Under the pieces are notes generated by a model. That model was not told the origin of the DNA and did no database searches. It was given only the letters and a program-made list of their open reading frames with translations. Both the position numbers and the translations under genes were made by a program. A DNA stretch of 34,959 bases, from assembly GCA_030620115.1 (NCBI GenBank), contig JAUXFG010000027.1, positions 1-34,959 on the forward strand, read 5' to 3'. This document shows, piece after piece, positions 24,525 through 33,162 of this stretch. Numbering within the stretch: the first letter of the stretch is position 1; each line of letters starts with the position of its first letter. The stretch is from Candidatus Fermentibacterota bacterium (GTDB lineage Bacteria; JAFGKV01).

Positions 24525-27500
24525 GACGTCGCTCCTTTCTTGAGATGTAGGCGTTCAGGGTTCTGGGATTGCCTTTTCTTGTCAACCTTCACTAACCTTG
24601 AACCTCTGAACCCTTGAACGGTCCCTTCAAGGCATTTCAGAAGAGGCTCGATCTCTCCCCCATCCTTTCGCCACTTGCGCAGAGAAATCTCCAATCTCAG
24701 GCCTGCCCTCCTGTCATGACGCCAAACCGCGTCTGTCTTCTGAGTGACGAGGTGAAGGCAAGGGTCTCTTCCTCCCTCTTCCTGTACCCGGAAAACCATC
24801 ACATTCTCCTTCCAATGTACTGCTTCAACCGGCAGCGGGAGGAGCAAAAGTTTGAGACGAACCGCCCGGATGAACCTCTCCACCTCGGATGGCACGGGAC
24901 CAAAACGATCACGGAGCTCTTCATAGAGGTCTTGTAGCTCCCCTATTTCGCGAATTCTTCCCAGCCTTCGGTATAGGTCGAGTCGCATGCTCTCTTCGGA
25001 TACGTACTGGTCTGGAATGGTAAACGGCACATACGATTGCAAGCTCAAATCCCTCCGGGGCGGCGGCGCATGCTCTTTGATCCGCGTAACCTCTTCCTCC
25101 AACATCCGACAGTAGAGGTGGAAACCCACCTCGGACACGTGGCCATGCTGATCTCGACCGAGGATGTTGCCCACACCTCTGATCTCCAGATCGAGAAGCG
25201 ACAGGCGAAGCCCTGATCCAAGCTCGGAGAACTGCCTCATGGCATCAAGACGTTTGATGGCATTGCTCGTCAAAGAGCCCTTTCCCGGAATGAAAAGATA
25301 GGCGAACGCTTGCCTCATGCCCCGTCCGACCCTTCCCCTCAGCTGATAGAGCTGCGCCAGGCCGAATTTGTCAGCACGATTGATGATGATCGTGTCCACC
25401 CCTGGAATATCCAGGCCGGACTCTATGATCATGGTGCACACAAGCACGTCGAACTCGCGCGCCAGGAATCGATGCATGACGTCTTCCAGCATGTGCTCAT
25501 GCATCTGGCCATGTCCAACCTCGAACCGTACATCGGGGATATTCCTGCGGAGAAGTGTGGCCACTGCATTTATGGACTCGACTCTGTTGTGCACGAAATA
25601 GACCTGCCCTCCCCTTGAGACCTCGCGTAGAATCGCCTCAGCAACGATCTCCATGTCGAAGGCGGCCACCATGGTCCTTATCGGGACCCTTCCCTGAGGT
25701 GGGGTGTTCACCACGCTCATATCCCGCGCGCCGGAAAGCGCCATGTACAGGGTTCTGGGGATAGGCGTCGCGGTCATGGTGAGCACATCGACCTGCATTC
25801 GCAGATGTTTCAGCTTTTCCTTATGTGCGACGCCAAAACGCTGTTCCTCATCGATCACCACCAGCCCTACGTCCTTGAGCTTCACATCCTTCTGGAGCAA
25901 GCGATGAGTGCCTATCACGATATCGATCTTCCCTGCCTTCAGGTCGGAGATAATGGCCCTCTGCGCTGATGGTGACCGAAAACGACTGAGCATCTCGATC
26001 TCCACGGGATACTCGGCCATCCGTTCTCGAAATGTATGGTAGTGCTGTTCAGCGAGTATCGTGGTCGGCACAAGGACGGCAACCTGTTTTCCATCCAGAA
26101 CGGCTTTGAACGCGGCACGGACCGCGAGTTCGGTTTTGCCGTACCCCACATCACCGCAAACCAGTCGATCCATAACCTTGGGCTGTTCCATATCCTCGCG
26201 GATCTCATCCCAGGTCTTCAGTTGATCCGGCGTCTCCTGGAATGGGAAACTCGCCTCCAATTCCTGCTGCCAATGATCACTGGGGGGAAAGATATGCCCT
26301 GGAAGCGCCTGCCGGGCCGCATATAGGCGAATCAGCTCCTCGGCCATGTCCTTCACCGCTCGTCTGACCTTGGCCGTGGCCTTGATCCACTTGGTTCCTC
26401 CCAATGAATCAAGTGCCCGAGCTCCTGAGTCGGGTCCAAGATAGCGGTCCACCAGGTTGGACTGCTCCACCGGCACATAGAGCTTATCGCCGCCCCTATA
26501 GCCTAGGACTAGGCACTCCTCCTCGTGGCCCCCGACGCGAGGCCTTGCGAGGCCCTCGAACCGGCCAACGCCATGGCTGACGTGGACCACGAAGTCGCCT
26601 GGGTGTAGATCGGTAAGTCTCGTGGCAGGCAACGCTGAATGATGGCGTCGTCTTCTCCGCCGACGTGCATAGCGCTGGAAAACGTCTTGATCTGCAAACA
26701 GGGCAGTGTTCAGCGATGACCACATGAATCCCTGCCGAGGCCCTCCAACCCAGTAGCGAACTCCCTCGTTCTCAGAGAGGATCTCCGTAAGCCGCTCTCG
26801 CTGCCCCTCGTTGTCGCAGGAAAGCCAGACGCGGTACTCCTTGGCCGTCAATTCGGCAAGCCTCTCCTGTAGCATGGGGAGACTTCCTCCGAAGGCCTCG
26901 GCCTGGAAGACCTCCAGTGGACCATGCCAGCCGCTTACTGATGACACAAGATCGCCTGACGACTTCAGGCGAGCCAGCAACTTCGAAGATACGTCGAACA
27001 GATGCGTGGGCCGAAGCAGGGGCATGGGGAAGCCGCGACCCAGGCGACGATCAAACTCGGATTTGATCTCTGCCTCGAAGGAGACAAGCTCCTGCTCGAC
27101 TTTCTCCACATCCTGCACATAGATGAGTACCTCCTGGGGAAGCAGATCCAGCAGGGAGATGGGCGGGAACCCAAACAACGGATAGAGCCACCGTCTCGAT
27201 GGATGCCGGGTATCCTGTTCAAGCCGCAGGAGAATGCGGTCGATCTGGTCCGGGGACACATCCATCCGGCGGCCGCGACGGAGCAAATCAGCCTCTTTCG
27301 ATTCGTCCCATTCAGCGGGAAAAGCGGCAACCATCTCGTCGCCAGGGAGCAGGTGTATCTCCTGGAGAGATTCCAGTGATCGTTGTGTCTGGGGAGCGAA
27401 GGATCGTATGGAGGTCGCAATGTCATCATCCAGCTCAATACGTACCGGGTCCTCGGCGCCATTGGGGAAAAAATCGATCACCCCACCCCGAACGCTGAAC

Positions 27501-28033
27501 TGCCCCACCTCGTCCACAAGAGGAAGCCGTTGGTAGCCATACTGAGCCAACCATCGAATGAGTTCTTCGTATCCAACCGAACTCCCACTCTTGATCTTGA
27601 TGCCTGCCGACGAATTTCCCAACGGCCGCGGGAGGAGCTCCATGAGTGCCCGCGCCGGTGTGACCATGACCCTGAACTCCTCCCTGGTCACCGCTGCAAG
27701 CGCCGCAATCCTGAGGGAGGTGATCTCAGTGTCGGGATGATTCTCTTCATAGGGTAGAAGCTCGGTTGCGGGGAATTCGTAGACCGTGCCCTCCTTCATA
27801 ATGCTTCTCAGATCGTCAGCCAGCCATCTGGCCGAGGCGGAATCCGGCGTCACGGCAAGGAGCGGTTTGCGGACTGCGCTTTGAAGGTGCAAGAGCAGCA
27901 ATGTCTTTGACGACCCGGCCAAAAGCCCCGGATTGATCTCTTTTTCACCAGCCCGCAGACGTGACACGATTCCCCGAACCGTTTGATCCGCTTCCAGGAG
28001 CGCAAGAAACTCGTCAAGAGGGTTGGCCCGCAT
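24512..28033 (-). CDS. mfd: Transcription-repair coupling factor Mfd
   Basis: The protein has 1173 residues, close to the family's usual length. It displaces RNA polymerase stalled at lesions and recruits UvrA. In order: a UvrB-like N-terminal region, a CarD-type RNA-polymerase-interaction domain (~478-545, HPGDFVVHVSHGVGRFEG..KLYVPVEQ), then the translocase with Walker A GDVGYGKTE (~630), DEEQRFG (~727), TMTATPIPRTLYMALSG, and QLRGRVGRG, followed by the TRCF C-terminal domain (DLYRRLGRIREIGELQDLYEELRDRFGP). The ATG at 28033 has GGTGAG just upstream. The last ~35 codons (24512-24625) are made of short-word intergenic repeats, so the C-terminus appears to be altered. It overlaps the surA start by 13 nt. 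Confidence 0.96.
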   Translation of the reverse strand: MRANPLDEFLALLEADQTVRGIVSRLRAGEKEINPGLLAGSSKTLLLLHLQSAVRKPLLAVTPDSASARWLADDLRSIMKEGTVYEFPATELLPYEENHPDTEITSLRIAALAAVTREEFRVMVTPARALMELLPRPLGNSSAGIKIKSGSSVGYEELIRWLAQYGYQRLPLVDEVGQFSVRGGVIDFFPNGAEDPVRIELDDDIATSIRSFAPQTQRSLESLQEIHLLPGDEMVAAFPAEWDESKEADLLRRGRRMDVSPDQIDRILLRLEQDTRHPSRRWLYPLFGFPPISLLDLLPQEVLIYVQDVEKVEQELVSFEAEIKSEFDRRLGRGFPMPLLRPTHLFDVSSKLLARLKSSGDLVSSVSGWHGPLEVFQAEAFGGSLPMLQERLAELTAKEYRVWLSCDNEGQRERLTEILSENEGVRYWVGGPRQGFMWSSLNTALFADQDVFQRYARRRRRRRHHSALPATRLTDLHPGDFVVHVSHGVGRFEGLARPRVGGHEEECLVLGYRGGDKLYVPVEQSNLVDRYLGPDSGARALDSLGGTKWIKATAKVRRAVKDMAEELIRLYAARQALPGHIFPPSDHWQQELEASFPFQETPDQLKTWDEIREDMEQPKVMDRLVCGDVGYGKTELAVRAAFKAVLDGKQVAVLVPTTILAEQHYHTFRERMAEYPVEIEMLSRFRSPSAQRAIISDLKAGKIDIVIGTHRLLQKDVKLKDVGLVVIDEEQRFGVAHKEKLKHLRMQVDVLTMTATPIPRTLYMALSGARDMSVVNTPPQGRVPIRTMVAAFDMEIVAEAILREVSRGGQVYFVHNRVESINAVATLLRRNIPDVRFEVGHGQMHEHMLEDVMHRFLAREFDVLVCTMIIESGLDIPGVDTIIINRADKFGLAQLYQLRGRVGRGMRQAFAYLFIPGKGSLTSNAIKRLDAMRQFSELGSGLRLSLLDLEIRGVGNILGRDQHGHVSEVGFHLYCRMLEEEVTRIKEHAPPPRRDLSLQSYVPFTIPDQYVSEESMRLDLYRRLGRIREIGELQDLYEELRDRFGPVPSEVERFIRAVRLKLLLLPLPVEAVHWKENVMVFRVQEEGGRDPCLHLVTQKTDAVWRHDRRAGLRLEISLRKWRKDGGEIEPLLKCLEGTVQGFRGSRLVKVDKKRQSQNPERLHLKKGATSCCE

Positions 28034-28171
28034 TGCTCACCAGCTATCTGTTGTGGCATCGCATTAATCCCGCATCCGCCGCGAAACCGCTTCGCGACGA
28101 GATCCGATGAGAAATGCGTGCTATCCACGTGTGGGGAATCCTTAGCCCGGGCTTCTCACCGGCTTTCGAAG

Positions 28172-28295
28172 CGAAGCCGCCGAGATGGTTCTGAATGCGA
28201 GGCTTGCGACTGAGGACCCCGCAGACGTATCCTCTGCGATACGGCGAGGAGTCCGATCGAGCGTAACGAAGCAGGCAGTTCCATATCGGCTGCTG
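28172..28295. repeat. Structured ~120-nt intergenic element, possible ncRNA
   Basis: Outer arms around 28175-28190 (AGCCG..GATGG) and 28277-28293 (CCATATCGGCT) are imperfectly complementary. Within them is a multi-part hairpin, GGAC (28214-28217) with GTCC (28251-28254), CGC (28220-28222) with GCG (28244-28246), and CGTAT (28226-28230) with ATACG (28239-28243). The layout and words (TGCGACTGAGGA, GAGCGTAACG) resemble a ~100-nt intergenic repeat I recall from Desulfobacterota-type genomes. Its function is unknown. Confidence 0.55.
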
Positions 28296-28500
28296 CAGCC
28301 CAATGCCAGTGAGAGGTCCGGGTTAGGGTTCGCCAAAAAATATTGGCCGAAAGCGAAGATACGGCATCCCGCCAGCAGATCAAGCTGAAGGGACAGGAAG
28401 ATCCCCAACTGTTGCATTCGAGCACTCAAGAGGATAGGATTGCAGCCCTCCATGTGAGGGATCCGCTCATGGGTTCGGAGGTTCGGGGTTCTCCGGGAAT

Positions 28501-28628
28501 CGGGATGTTTCAGCACAGGCCCTTCGACTGAGCTCAGGACAGGCCGGGAAGTGCTTTACACTTCCGGAACCCTCCTTGCAATGACTGAGGCCCCAGGGGT
28601 CATCGCGAGCGATAGCGCGGCGATCTCA
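28501..28628 (-). repeat. Compound palindromic repeat (REP-like), copy B
   Basis: On the minus strand this equals copy A positions 15840-15967 with about a dozen mismatches by eye over 128 bp and no gaps. It includes the 28-nt block at 28518-28545 that is exactly complementary to 15923-15950. Copy B lacks arm 1 of copy A. Confidence 0.8.
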
Positions 28629-28665
28629 ATGGGTTGATTCGTGGGATCTGAAAGGTAACCTTGAA

Positions 28666-28703
28666 TCCCGCTTCCAGCGGGAAACTCTGAACCTGTGAAC
28701 GCT
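28666..28703. repeat. Perfect 7-bp hairpin plus CTGAAC-type words
   Basis: TCCCGCT (28666-28672) and AGCGGGA (28676-28682) flank a 3-nt loop; no T-run follows on either strand. Directly after it, CTCTGAACCTGTGAACGC (28685-28702) belongs to the CTGAAC word family. Confidence 0.6.
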
Positions 28704-28765
28704 TACGAAATAAGTTTGCAGTCTTGGCACACGGATTTGCCGTAGAATTGGTCTCCCCCATGTAG

Positions 28766-29086
28766 GAGACGCTTTCGGCGTTCCTTGGATTGCGCGGGGA
28801 GGATCCGCTCTGGGCGCCAAGAGGCACGCTGTCGCCGGAAAAGGAGAAGCTCTCACTGGCGCTGGTTCGCCACGTGAAGAGGGTTCTCGAACTCGTGGGG
28901 CCGTGCCGAGTGGACTTGGTATGGGAGCAAGAGAGCCTGTTCCTTCGTGGCGTTTCCGTAGTCACCGATCTCGGACCCATGGGTGATGCGTTCCAGGCAA
29001 TAGGAGGCTCTTACGAGGAATTCCTCAAGGGAATCGTGGAAACGTCGGCGCGAGGATTGATCCCAACTCACTCGCAATCTTCTTAG
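28766..29086 (+). pseudogene. Probable C-terminal remnant of an ATP-grasp (D-Ala-D-Ala ligase-like) protein
   Basis: The frame is open from 28766, after an in-frame TAG at 28763, to the stop at 29084-29086, giving about 106 residues. VELVGPCRVDL-like text (RVLELVGPCRVDLVW), a hydrophobic strand (ESLFLRGVSVVTD) and GGSYEEFLKGIVETSARG align in order with the end of D-Ala-D-Ala-ligase-like ATP-grasp domains (RVD, the metal-site strand, SYEELxxxIVxxA). The metal-binding N-E-x-N residues are absent from the FLRGVSV strand. No ribosome site precedes any start. I read it as a decayed 3' fragment; a coincidental ORF cannot be excluded. Confidence 0.4.
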
Positions 29087-29119
29087 GGGTTGCTGCAACG
29101 TCGGGAGCACGGACAGTTG

Positions 29120-29980
29120 ATGACCTGTTTCTTCGTTTCTGATCTTCATGGACATGCCGATCGCTACCAGAAGCTCTTCCAGGCTATTGGCGATGAACGA
29201 CCCGATGCGGTTTTTCTGGGAGGAGATATCTTGCCTTCGGGCCTCTTGCCATCATCATCCATTTCCCCTGATCATGAAGACTTTGTCAACGATTTCCTCG
29301 CCGCTGGGCTGGACAGGCTACGGTCTACGCTCGGTTCCGCCTACCCGCGGATCTTCCTCATCCTCGGCAATGACGATCCCCGCTTCGAGGAATCGGTAAT
29401 ACTCGACGTGGCAGCCCGAGGAATCTGGGAATACGCTCACAACCGAAGAATTCTCTTAGGCGACTATGAGATATATGGATACAGTTTCGTGCCGCCCACG
29501 CCATTCTTGCTGAAGGACTGGGAGCGCTACGATGTCTCTCGCTACGTGGATCCGGGTTCGGTCTCCCCGGAAGAAGGCTTCCGCTCAGTCCCTGTCTCGG
29601 AATACGAGATCCAGTTCTCGACCATAGAGAAGGACCTTGCACAACTGACTGCCAAGCGAGATCTCTCGCGAGCGCTCTTTCTCTTTCATGGCCCTCCCTA
29701 TAAAAGCAAACTTGACCGCGCCGCCCTCGATGGCCGGAAAATTGACCATGTTCCCCTAGATGTGCACGTCGGAAGCATTGCCGTGGCGCGCTTCATCCAG
29801 TCCCGACAGCCATATGTCACCATGCACGGCCACATACACGAATCTGCTCGACTCACCGGCTCCTGGCACGACAAGATCGGCGAAACCTACCTCTTCTCCG
29901 CGGCTCATGACGGTCCTGAGCTGGCCCTTGTCCGCTTCTCGCCCGAAAATCCGGCCTCGGCAGAGAGAGAGCTCCTCTGA
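29120..29980 (+). CDS. Calcineurin-like metallophosphoesterase
   Basis: About 286 residues from the ATG at 29120; an earlier TTG at 29090 is less likely. Metal ligands are clear: D8 and H10 (FVSDLHGH), D36 (FLGGDIL), N84 (ILGNDD), H190 (LFLFHGPP) and the GHIH box (237-240). No signal peptide, so it is cytosolic. It would hydrolyse a phosphomono- or phosphodiester whose identity cannot be read from sequence. Its last 25 codons overlap tail-to-tail with the 3' end of the ATP-grasp/nucleotidyltransferase gene on the other strand. The Asp in place of His in the canonical GNH(E/D) motif is shared by some relatives. Confidence 0.87.
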   Translation: MTCFFVSDLHGHADRYQKLFQAIGDERPDAVFLGGDILPSGLLPSSSISPDHEDFVNDFLAAGLDRLRSTLGSAYPRIFLILGNDDPRFEESVILDVAARGIWEYAHNRRILLGDYEIYGYSFVPPTPFLLKDWERYDVSRYVDPGSVSPEEGFRSVPVSEYEIQFSTIEKDLAQLTAKRDLSRALFLFHGPPYKSKLDRAALDGRKIDHVPLDVHVGSIAVARFIQSRQPYVTMHGHIHESARLTGSWHDKIGETYLFSAAHDGPELALVRFSPENPASAERELL

Positions 29981-32900
29981 CCCGCCTTCATGGGCAATTC
30001 CCTGGCCGCATCCGTCACCGCACCGATCTTCATGGCAAAGCTGCTCCTGGCCTCGATGTCCGTGTCCGTGAGGAGATGCACATCAAGCAACCCGTCGGTC
30101 TTGTAGCCGGTTTTGAGGTAGTTTAGCTCGGCAAGGCATTCACTCCAACCCTCGAGCCAAACCTCAAGCTCCTTCTTCTGCTCATCCGTACCCTGGAAAT
30201 GGATGAGCAGGTCGATATCGCTCGCCGGACCGGCGGTCCCGTTCTTGGTGCTGCCGAATATGTAGAACGCCTTGACACCGAAACGTTCCGGGGCTATCTG
30301 GGCCGCTATTCTCTTCGCCATCCTCAGCCGCCAGCTCCAATAGTCTTCACCCGGTCGGCCGGCCGCCACTTCGGCATCCTCACGCACGAATTCAACCACG
30401 GAGGATGACTCCGTAATGAGCCCGAGTGCCTCGTCTTGGGCGGCGTTCATCAGAACTCGCAGAATCCTTCCATCCGTGGTTTTGGGAATGTCGATGACTC
30501 GAATGGTCTCGGAGAGGGAACCATACTCAGGGAGGATCTTCGGCAGGATATTCGGCGAGCTCAGCAGGAATTCCTCGTTGAACTTCACGCCCTGTTCGTC
30601 GGGGTAGAGCGGCAGATATCGAATGGACGCCTCCACGAGATCCTGGAAGAAATGCGTGCCGAAGGAGACCTCAGGGACATACTTGCCCTTCTTGCGCGCC
30701 ACCTCAATCAGCATCGCCGAGTTGTTGATGTCTGAATAGGTGACTCTCACGCCCAATTTGATGTCGCCTCTGCTCCCCCACCGCCCTGGTCCCATGAGTA
30801 TAAATTGGCGCTTAGGCAGAATCCTATTGAGCTTTCCTATGGCCTGACCCACTGCCACAAGCTCGCTGAACTCCGAAAGCGTATCATACCGCTGCGGGTC
30901 CACGTATACGATGTGTGTGATGTCCGGAACCCAGCCGTTTGACACAAAGCGGTTTGCGGAAAACAGGACCGATTCCGCGGGCACATTCTTCGGGATCTCC
31001 GCGGCCGCGTCATCGCTCGAGGAGGCCTGTGGTCGACATTGAAGAAGGTACAGGTCTTCACCATCCGACGCGAACTCTATGTCTACGGGAGTCCCAAATC
31101 CATGCTCCAGAGCGCGGAGAATGGCGGCCATCCGGTCAACGAACGACGTCTTGGAAATCAGTCCATCAAAAGTCACCACCACATCTTCCTGGCTGAGATC
31201 CGTAAGTAGACCAAGCGGCGGGCGCAATAGGCCATCGCGGTAAATCGAGATGACCTTGCTGATGCTCGGGTAGTCCTGATCACACTCGGAGATCAATTCA
31301 TCGATCTCTTTGGTCTCGAAGCAGCTTTTCTCCAGGTTGATGACATCGATCTTCTTGGGTGAATACCGTACGGTCTCATCGATCGTGACATTGACTCGCA
31401 ACTTCGGCCGACCAGGCGCCACGAGGATCGGGTAGTCATCACTCAACCTGTCTACCGCTCGCGTGCCCAGTCCCGGGACGATACGAAGAAGCCCATCTTC
31501 GCGTTTGATTCGGGATGACCACCGGAATTCGTTTCTGCTGAACGCAACCCCGGCGAAACAAGGCATGAAGTACTTCCCCACACGCTTCCCCACGACTTCC
31601 TGTATCATGATGCCCATCTCTTCGTGAAAATCGAGCAGGCCGCGTTCACAGCGATACTCTATCGGATCCGGGCTGAAGGTCGACGCATATACTTCCGCAA
31701 TCGCATCCATCAACGCCTCGAGACGCTTACTCTTGTCTCCTTGATTGGCCAGAAAAAGACTCTTGTACTTGCCCGCGAATGCCGTCCCTAATCGGTCTTC
31801 CAGAAGGCTGGAGCTGCGCACCACCAGTGGAACTTCCCTAAAGTCGTCCAGAGCCACGGAAAGCCCCTTCACGAGCTCAGGCGGAAAGGTGGAGTTTTTG
31901 AAGACCTGCACGATGTGAGGATACTCCCGCCGTACCTCGTCGATTTCTTTGTACTTCTGTTCGTAGACCTCTCCAAGGTTATTGTACCGCAAGAAGGCGA
32001 GGATACCGTCAGAAGCCACGTACCAGGTCTTTGGCGTCTTTACATTCTCGAGTAGATCAATCTCTGAGCTTTTTTTCCTAAGCATAGCGCTGGCAACAAA
32101 AATCCCCGCGCTTTTCCCGCCAAGCTTGCCATGACTTCCGGACGAGAATATGATCCGCTCCAGCAAGTCAAAGAAATCCTCGATCTCCACGTGTTTCTTG
32201 GCAACATTGATGAACTCGAGCTGATCGCTGAAGAAGCGCCTGACCAGTGCAACCCGAAGGCCATTCATGGTCGGTTTTGGAAGCTTCATTCCCTCTGGCA
32301 TGAGATGTTGATAGCGCCGCACCGCATCGGACACATCATCAAGCGGAGCGTATCCATTGACGAGTACGTCGACGAGGATGCTTGATCTGTCCTCGAGGAT
32401 CCATTTGTGAATACGCGTCAGGATTTCAGCGTCGCTGAGATGCACTGCGGCGACGCGAAAGGTCTCATCCGAGAGACTCAAGGGATTCTCAAGGGGCGCC
32501 TTTTTCTCCGGCTGATTCACCTGCCCGAGAAGATCCGCGCTCTCCCGCTCCTGACCAAAACGCTGCAGTAACGACTTCGCCTCCCCGATCCCTCTCCAGC
32601 CGAGATAATTTATCATCTTCCGCGAGATACGGATCAAGAGGTCTTCATCGGTCTTCCGCAGAAGATCCAGGGCCACCCGCCACTCGCTGGGCTTGCCCTG
32701 CTTGCCGTTCTGCCTGGCCACTCGCATATCCTCGAACATGAGCTTGAGGCGCTGATGAAGGATGAAATGCCCTAATCGATCGGCAATGGTGTCGATGAGC
32801 CTGATTTCCTCATCGAGAAAAGGCCCGCTGTCGGCGGGCGGCATCTCCTCCTTGTACCCAAGACATATCCTACCCACGGTGGCATCCTGCACCTTAATCA

Positions 32901-33162
32901 GGGCACAGTGTTCCCACGGCGTCTCGACATAGTCAGCGAGCTGATACGTCTCGGATTCATGATCAATCTTGACCTGGCACTGCTCCGGATACTGCCAAGC
33001 AGGCGGTATCGCCTCCATGATTCCCATGAAGATCTCTTCCAGTGGCGTCTCGCTCTCGCTCAGCAGCTCCTCGATTCGGTAGAGGCACCTGAGTTCCTTT
33101 GCTCGCTCTTGAAGGGCAGAGATCAGGCTGCCCACTGCCTTGGTGGTCTTACTCTCGGTCAT
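29905..33162 (-). CDS. GAF / PEP-synthase-type ATP-grasp / nucleotidyltransferase fusion protein
   Basis: The protein has 1085 residues. Residues ~20-140 are a GAF-like domain (ELRCLYRIEELL, IPPAWQYPEQ, ETPWE..ALIKV, GPFLDEEIRLIDTIADRL) of a type found in some sensor kinases. A helical linker follows, then a PPDK/PEP-synthase N-terminal ATP-grasp: GKLGGKSAGI (~344), PLVVRSSSLLEDRLGTAFAGKY (~449), YLLQCRPQ (~707). The swivelling phosphohistidine domain and PEP-binding barrel are absent. Instead comes a domain with FILMGPGRWGS (~791) and SFGTHFFQDL (~834), shared with the adjacent gene. The end (~965-1045) is a nucleotidyltransferase with FGSTKNGTAGPASDIDLLI. The ATG lies 14 nt inside the previous gene. 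No characterised function is known to me. Confidence 0.88.
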   Translation of the reverse strand: MTESKTTKAVGSLISALQERAKELRCLYRIEELLSESETPLEEIFMGIMEAIPPAWQYPEQCQVKIDHESETYQLADYVETPWEHCALIKVQDATVGRICLGYKEEMPPADSGPFLDEEIRLIDTIADRLGHFILHQRLKLMFEDMRVARQNGKQGKPSEWRVALDLLRKTDEDLLIRISRKMINYLGWRGIGEAKSLLQRFGQERESADLLGQVNQPEKKAPLENPLSLSDETFRVAAVHLSDAEILTRIHKWILEDRSSILVDVLVNGYAPLDDVSDAVRRYQHLMPEGMKLPKPTMNGLRVALVRRFFSDQLEFINVAKKHVEIEDFFDLLERIIFSSGSHGKLGGKSAGIFVASAMLRKKSSEIDLLENVKTPKTWYVASDGILAFLRYNNLGEVYEQKYKEIDEVRREYPHIVQVFKNSTFPPELVKGLSVALDDFREVPLVVRSSSLLEDRLGTAFAGKYKSLFLANQGDKSKRLEALMDAIAEVYASTFSPDPIEYRCERGLLDFHEEMGIMIQEVVGKRVGKYFMPCFAGVAFSRNEFRWSSRIKREDGLLRIVPGLGTRAVDRLSDDYPILVAPGRPKLRVNVTIDETVRYSPKKIDVINLEKSCFETKEIDELISECDQDYPSISKVISIYRDGLLRPPLGLLTDLSQEDVVVTFDGLISKTSFVDRMAAILRALEHGFGTPVDIEFASDGEDLYLLQCRPQASSSDDAAAEIPKNVPAESVLFSANRFVSNGWVPDITHIVYVDPQRYDTLSEFSELVAVGQAIGKLNRILPKRQFILMGPGRWGSRGDIKLGVRVTYSDINNSAMLIEVARKKGKYVPEVSFGTHFFQDLVEASIRYLPLYPDEQGVKFNEEFLLSSPNILPKILPEYGSLSETIRVIDIPKTTDGRILRVLMNAAQDEALGLITESSSVVEFVREDAEVAAGRPGEDYWSWRLRMAKRIAAQIAPERFGVKAFYIFGSTKNGTAGPASDIDLLIHFQGTDEQKKELEVWLEGWSECLAELNYLKTGYKTDGLLDVHLLTDTDIEARSSFAMKIGAVTDAARELPMKAGQRSSLSAEAGFSGEKRTRASSGPS

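Larger units (their letters stand above)
28034..28765. other. Gene-free 0.73-kb stretch upstream of mfd, packed with structured repeats
   Basis: No convincing gene. It includes a small hairpin at 28080-28096 (CGCGAA and TTCGCG around ACCGC), the ~120-nt structured element, palindromic copy B, and a perfect hairpin next to CTGAAC-type words. The mfd promoter should lie here, but no clear -35/-10 pair was found. Confidence 0.65.
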
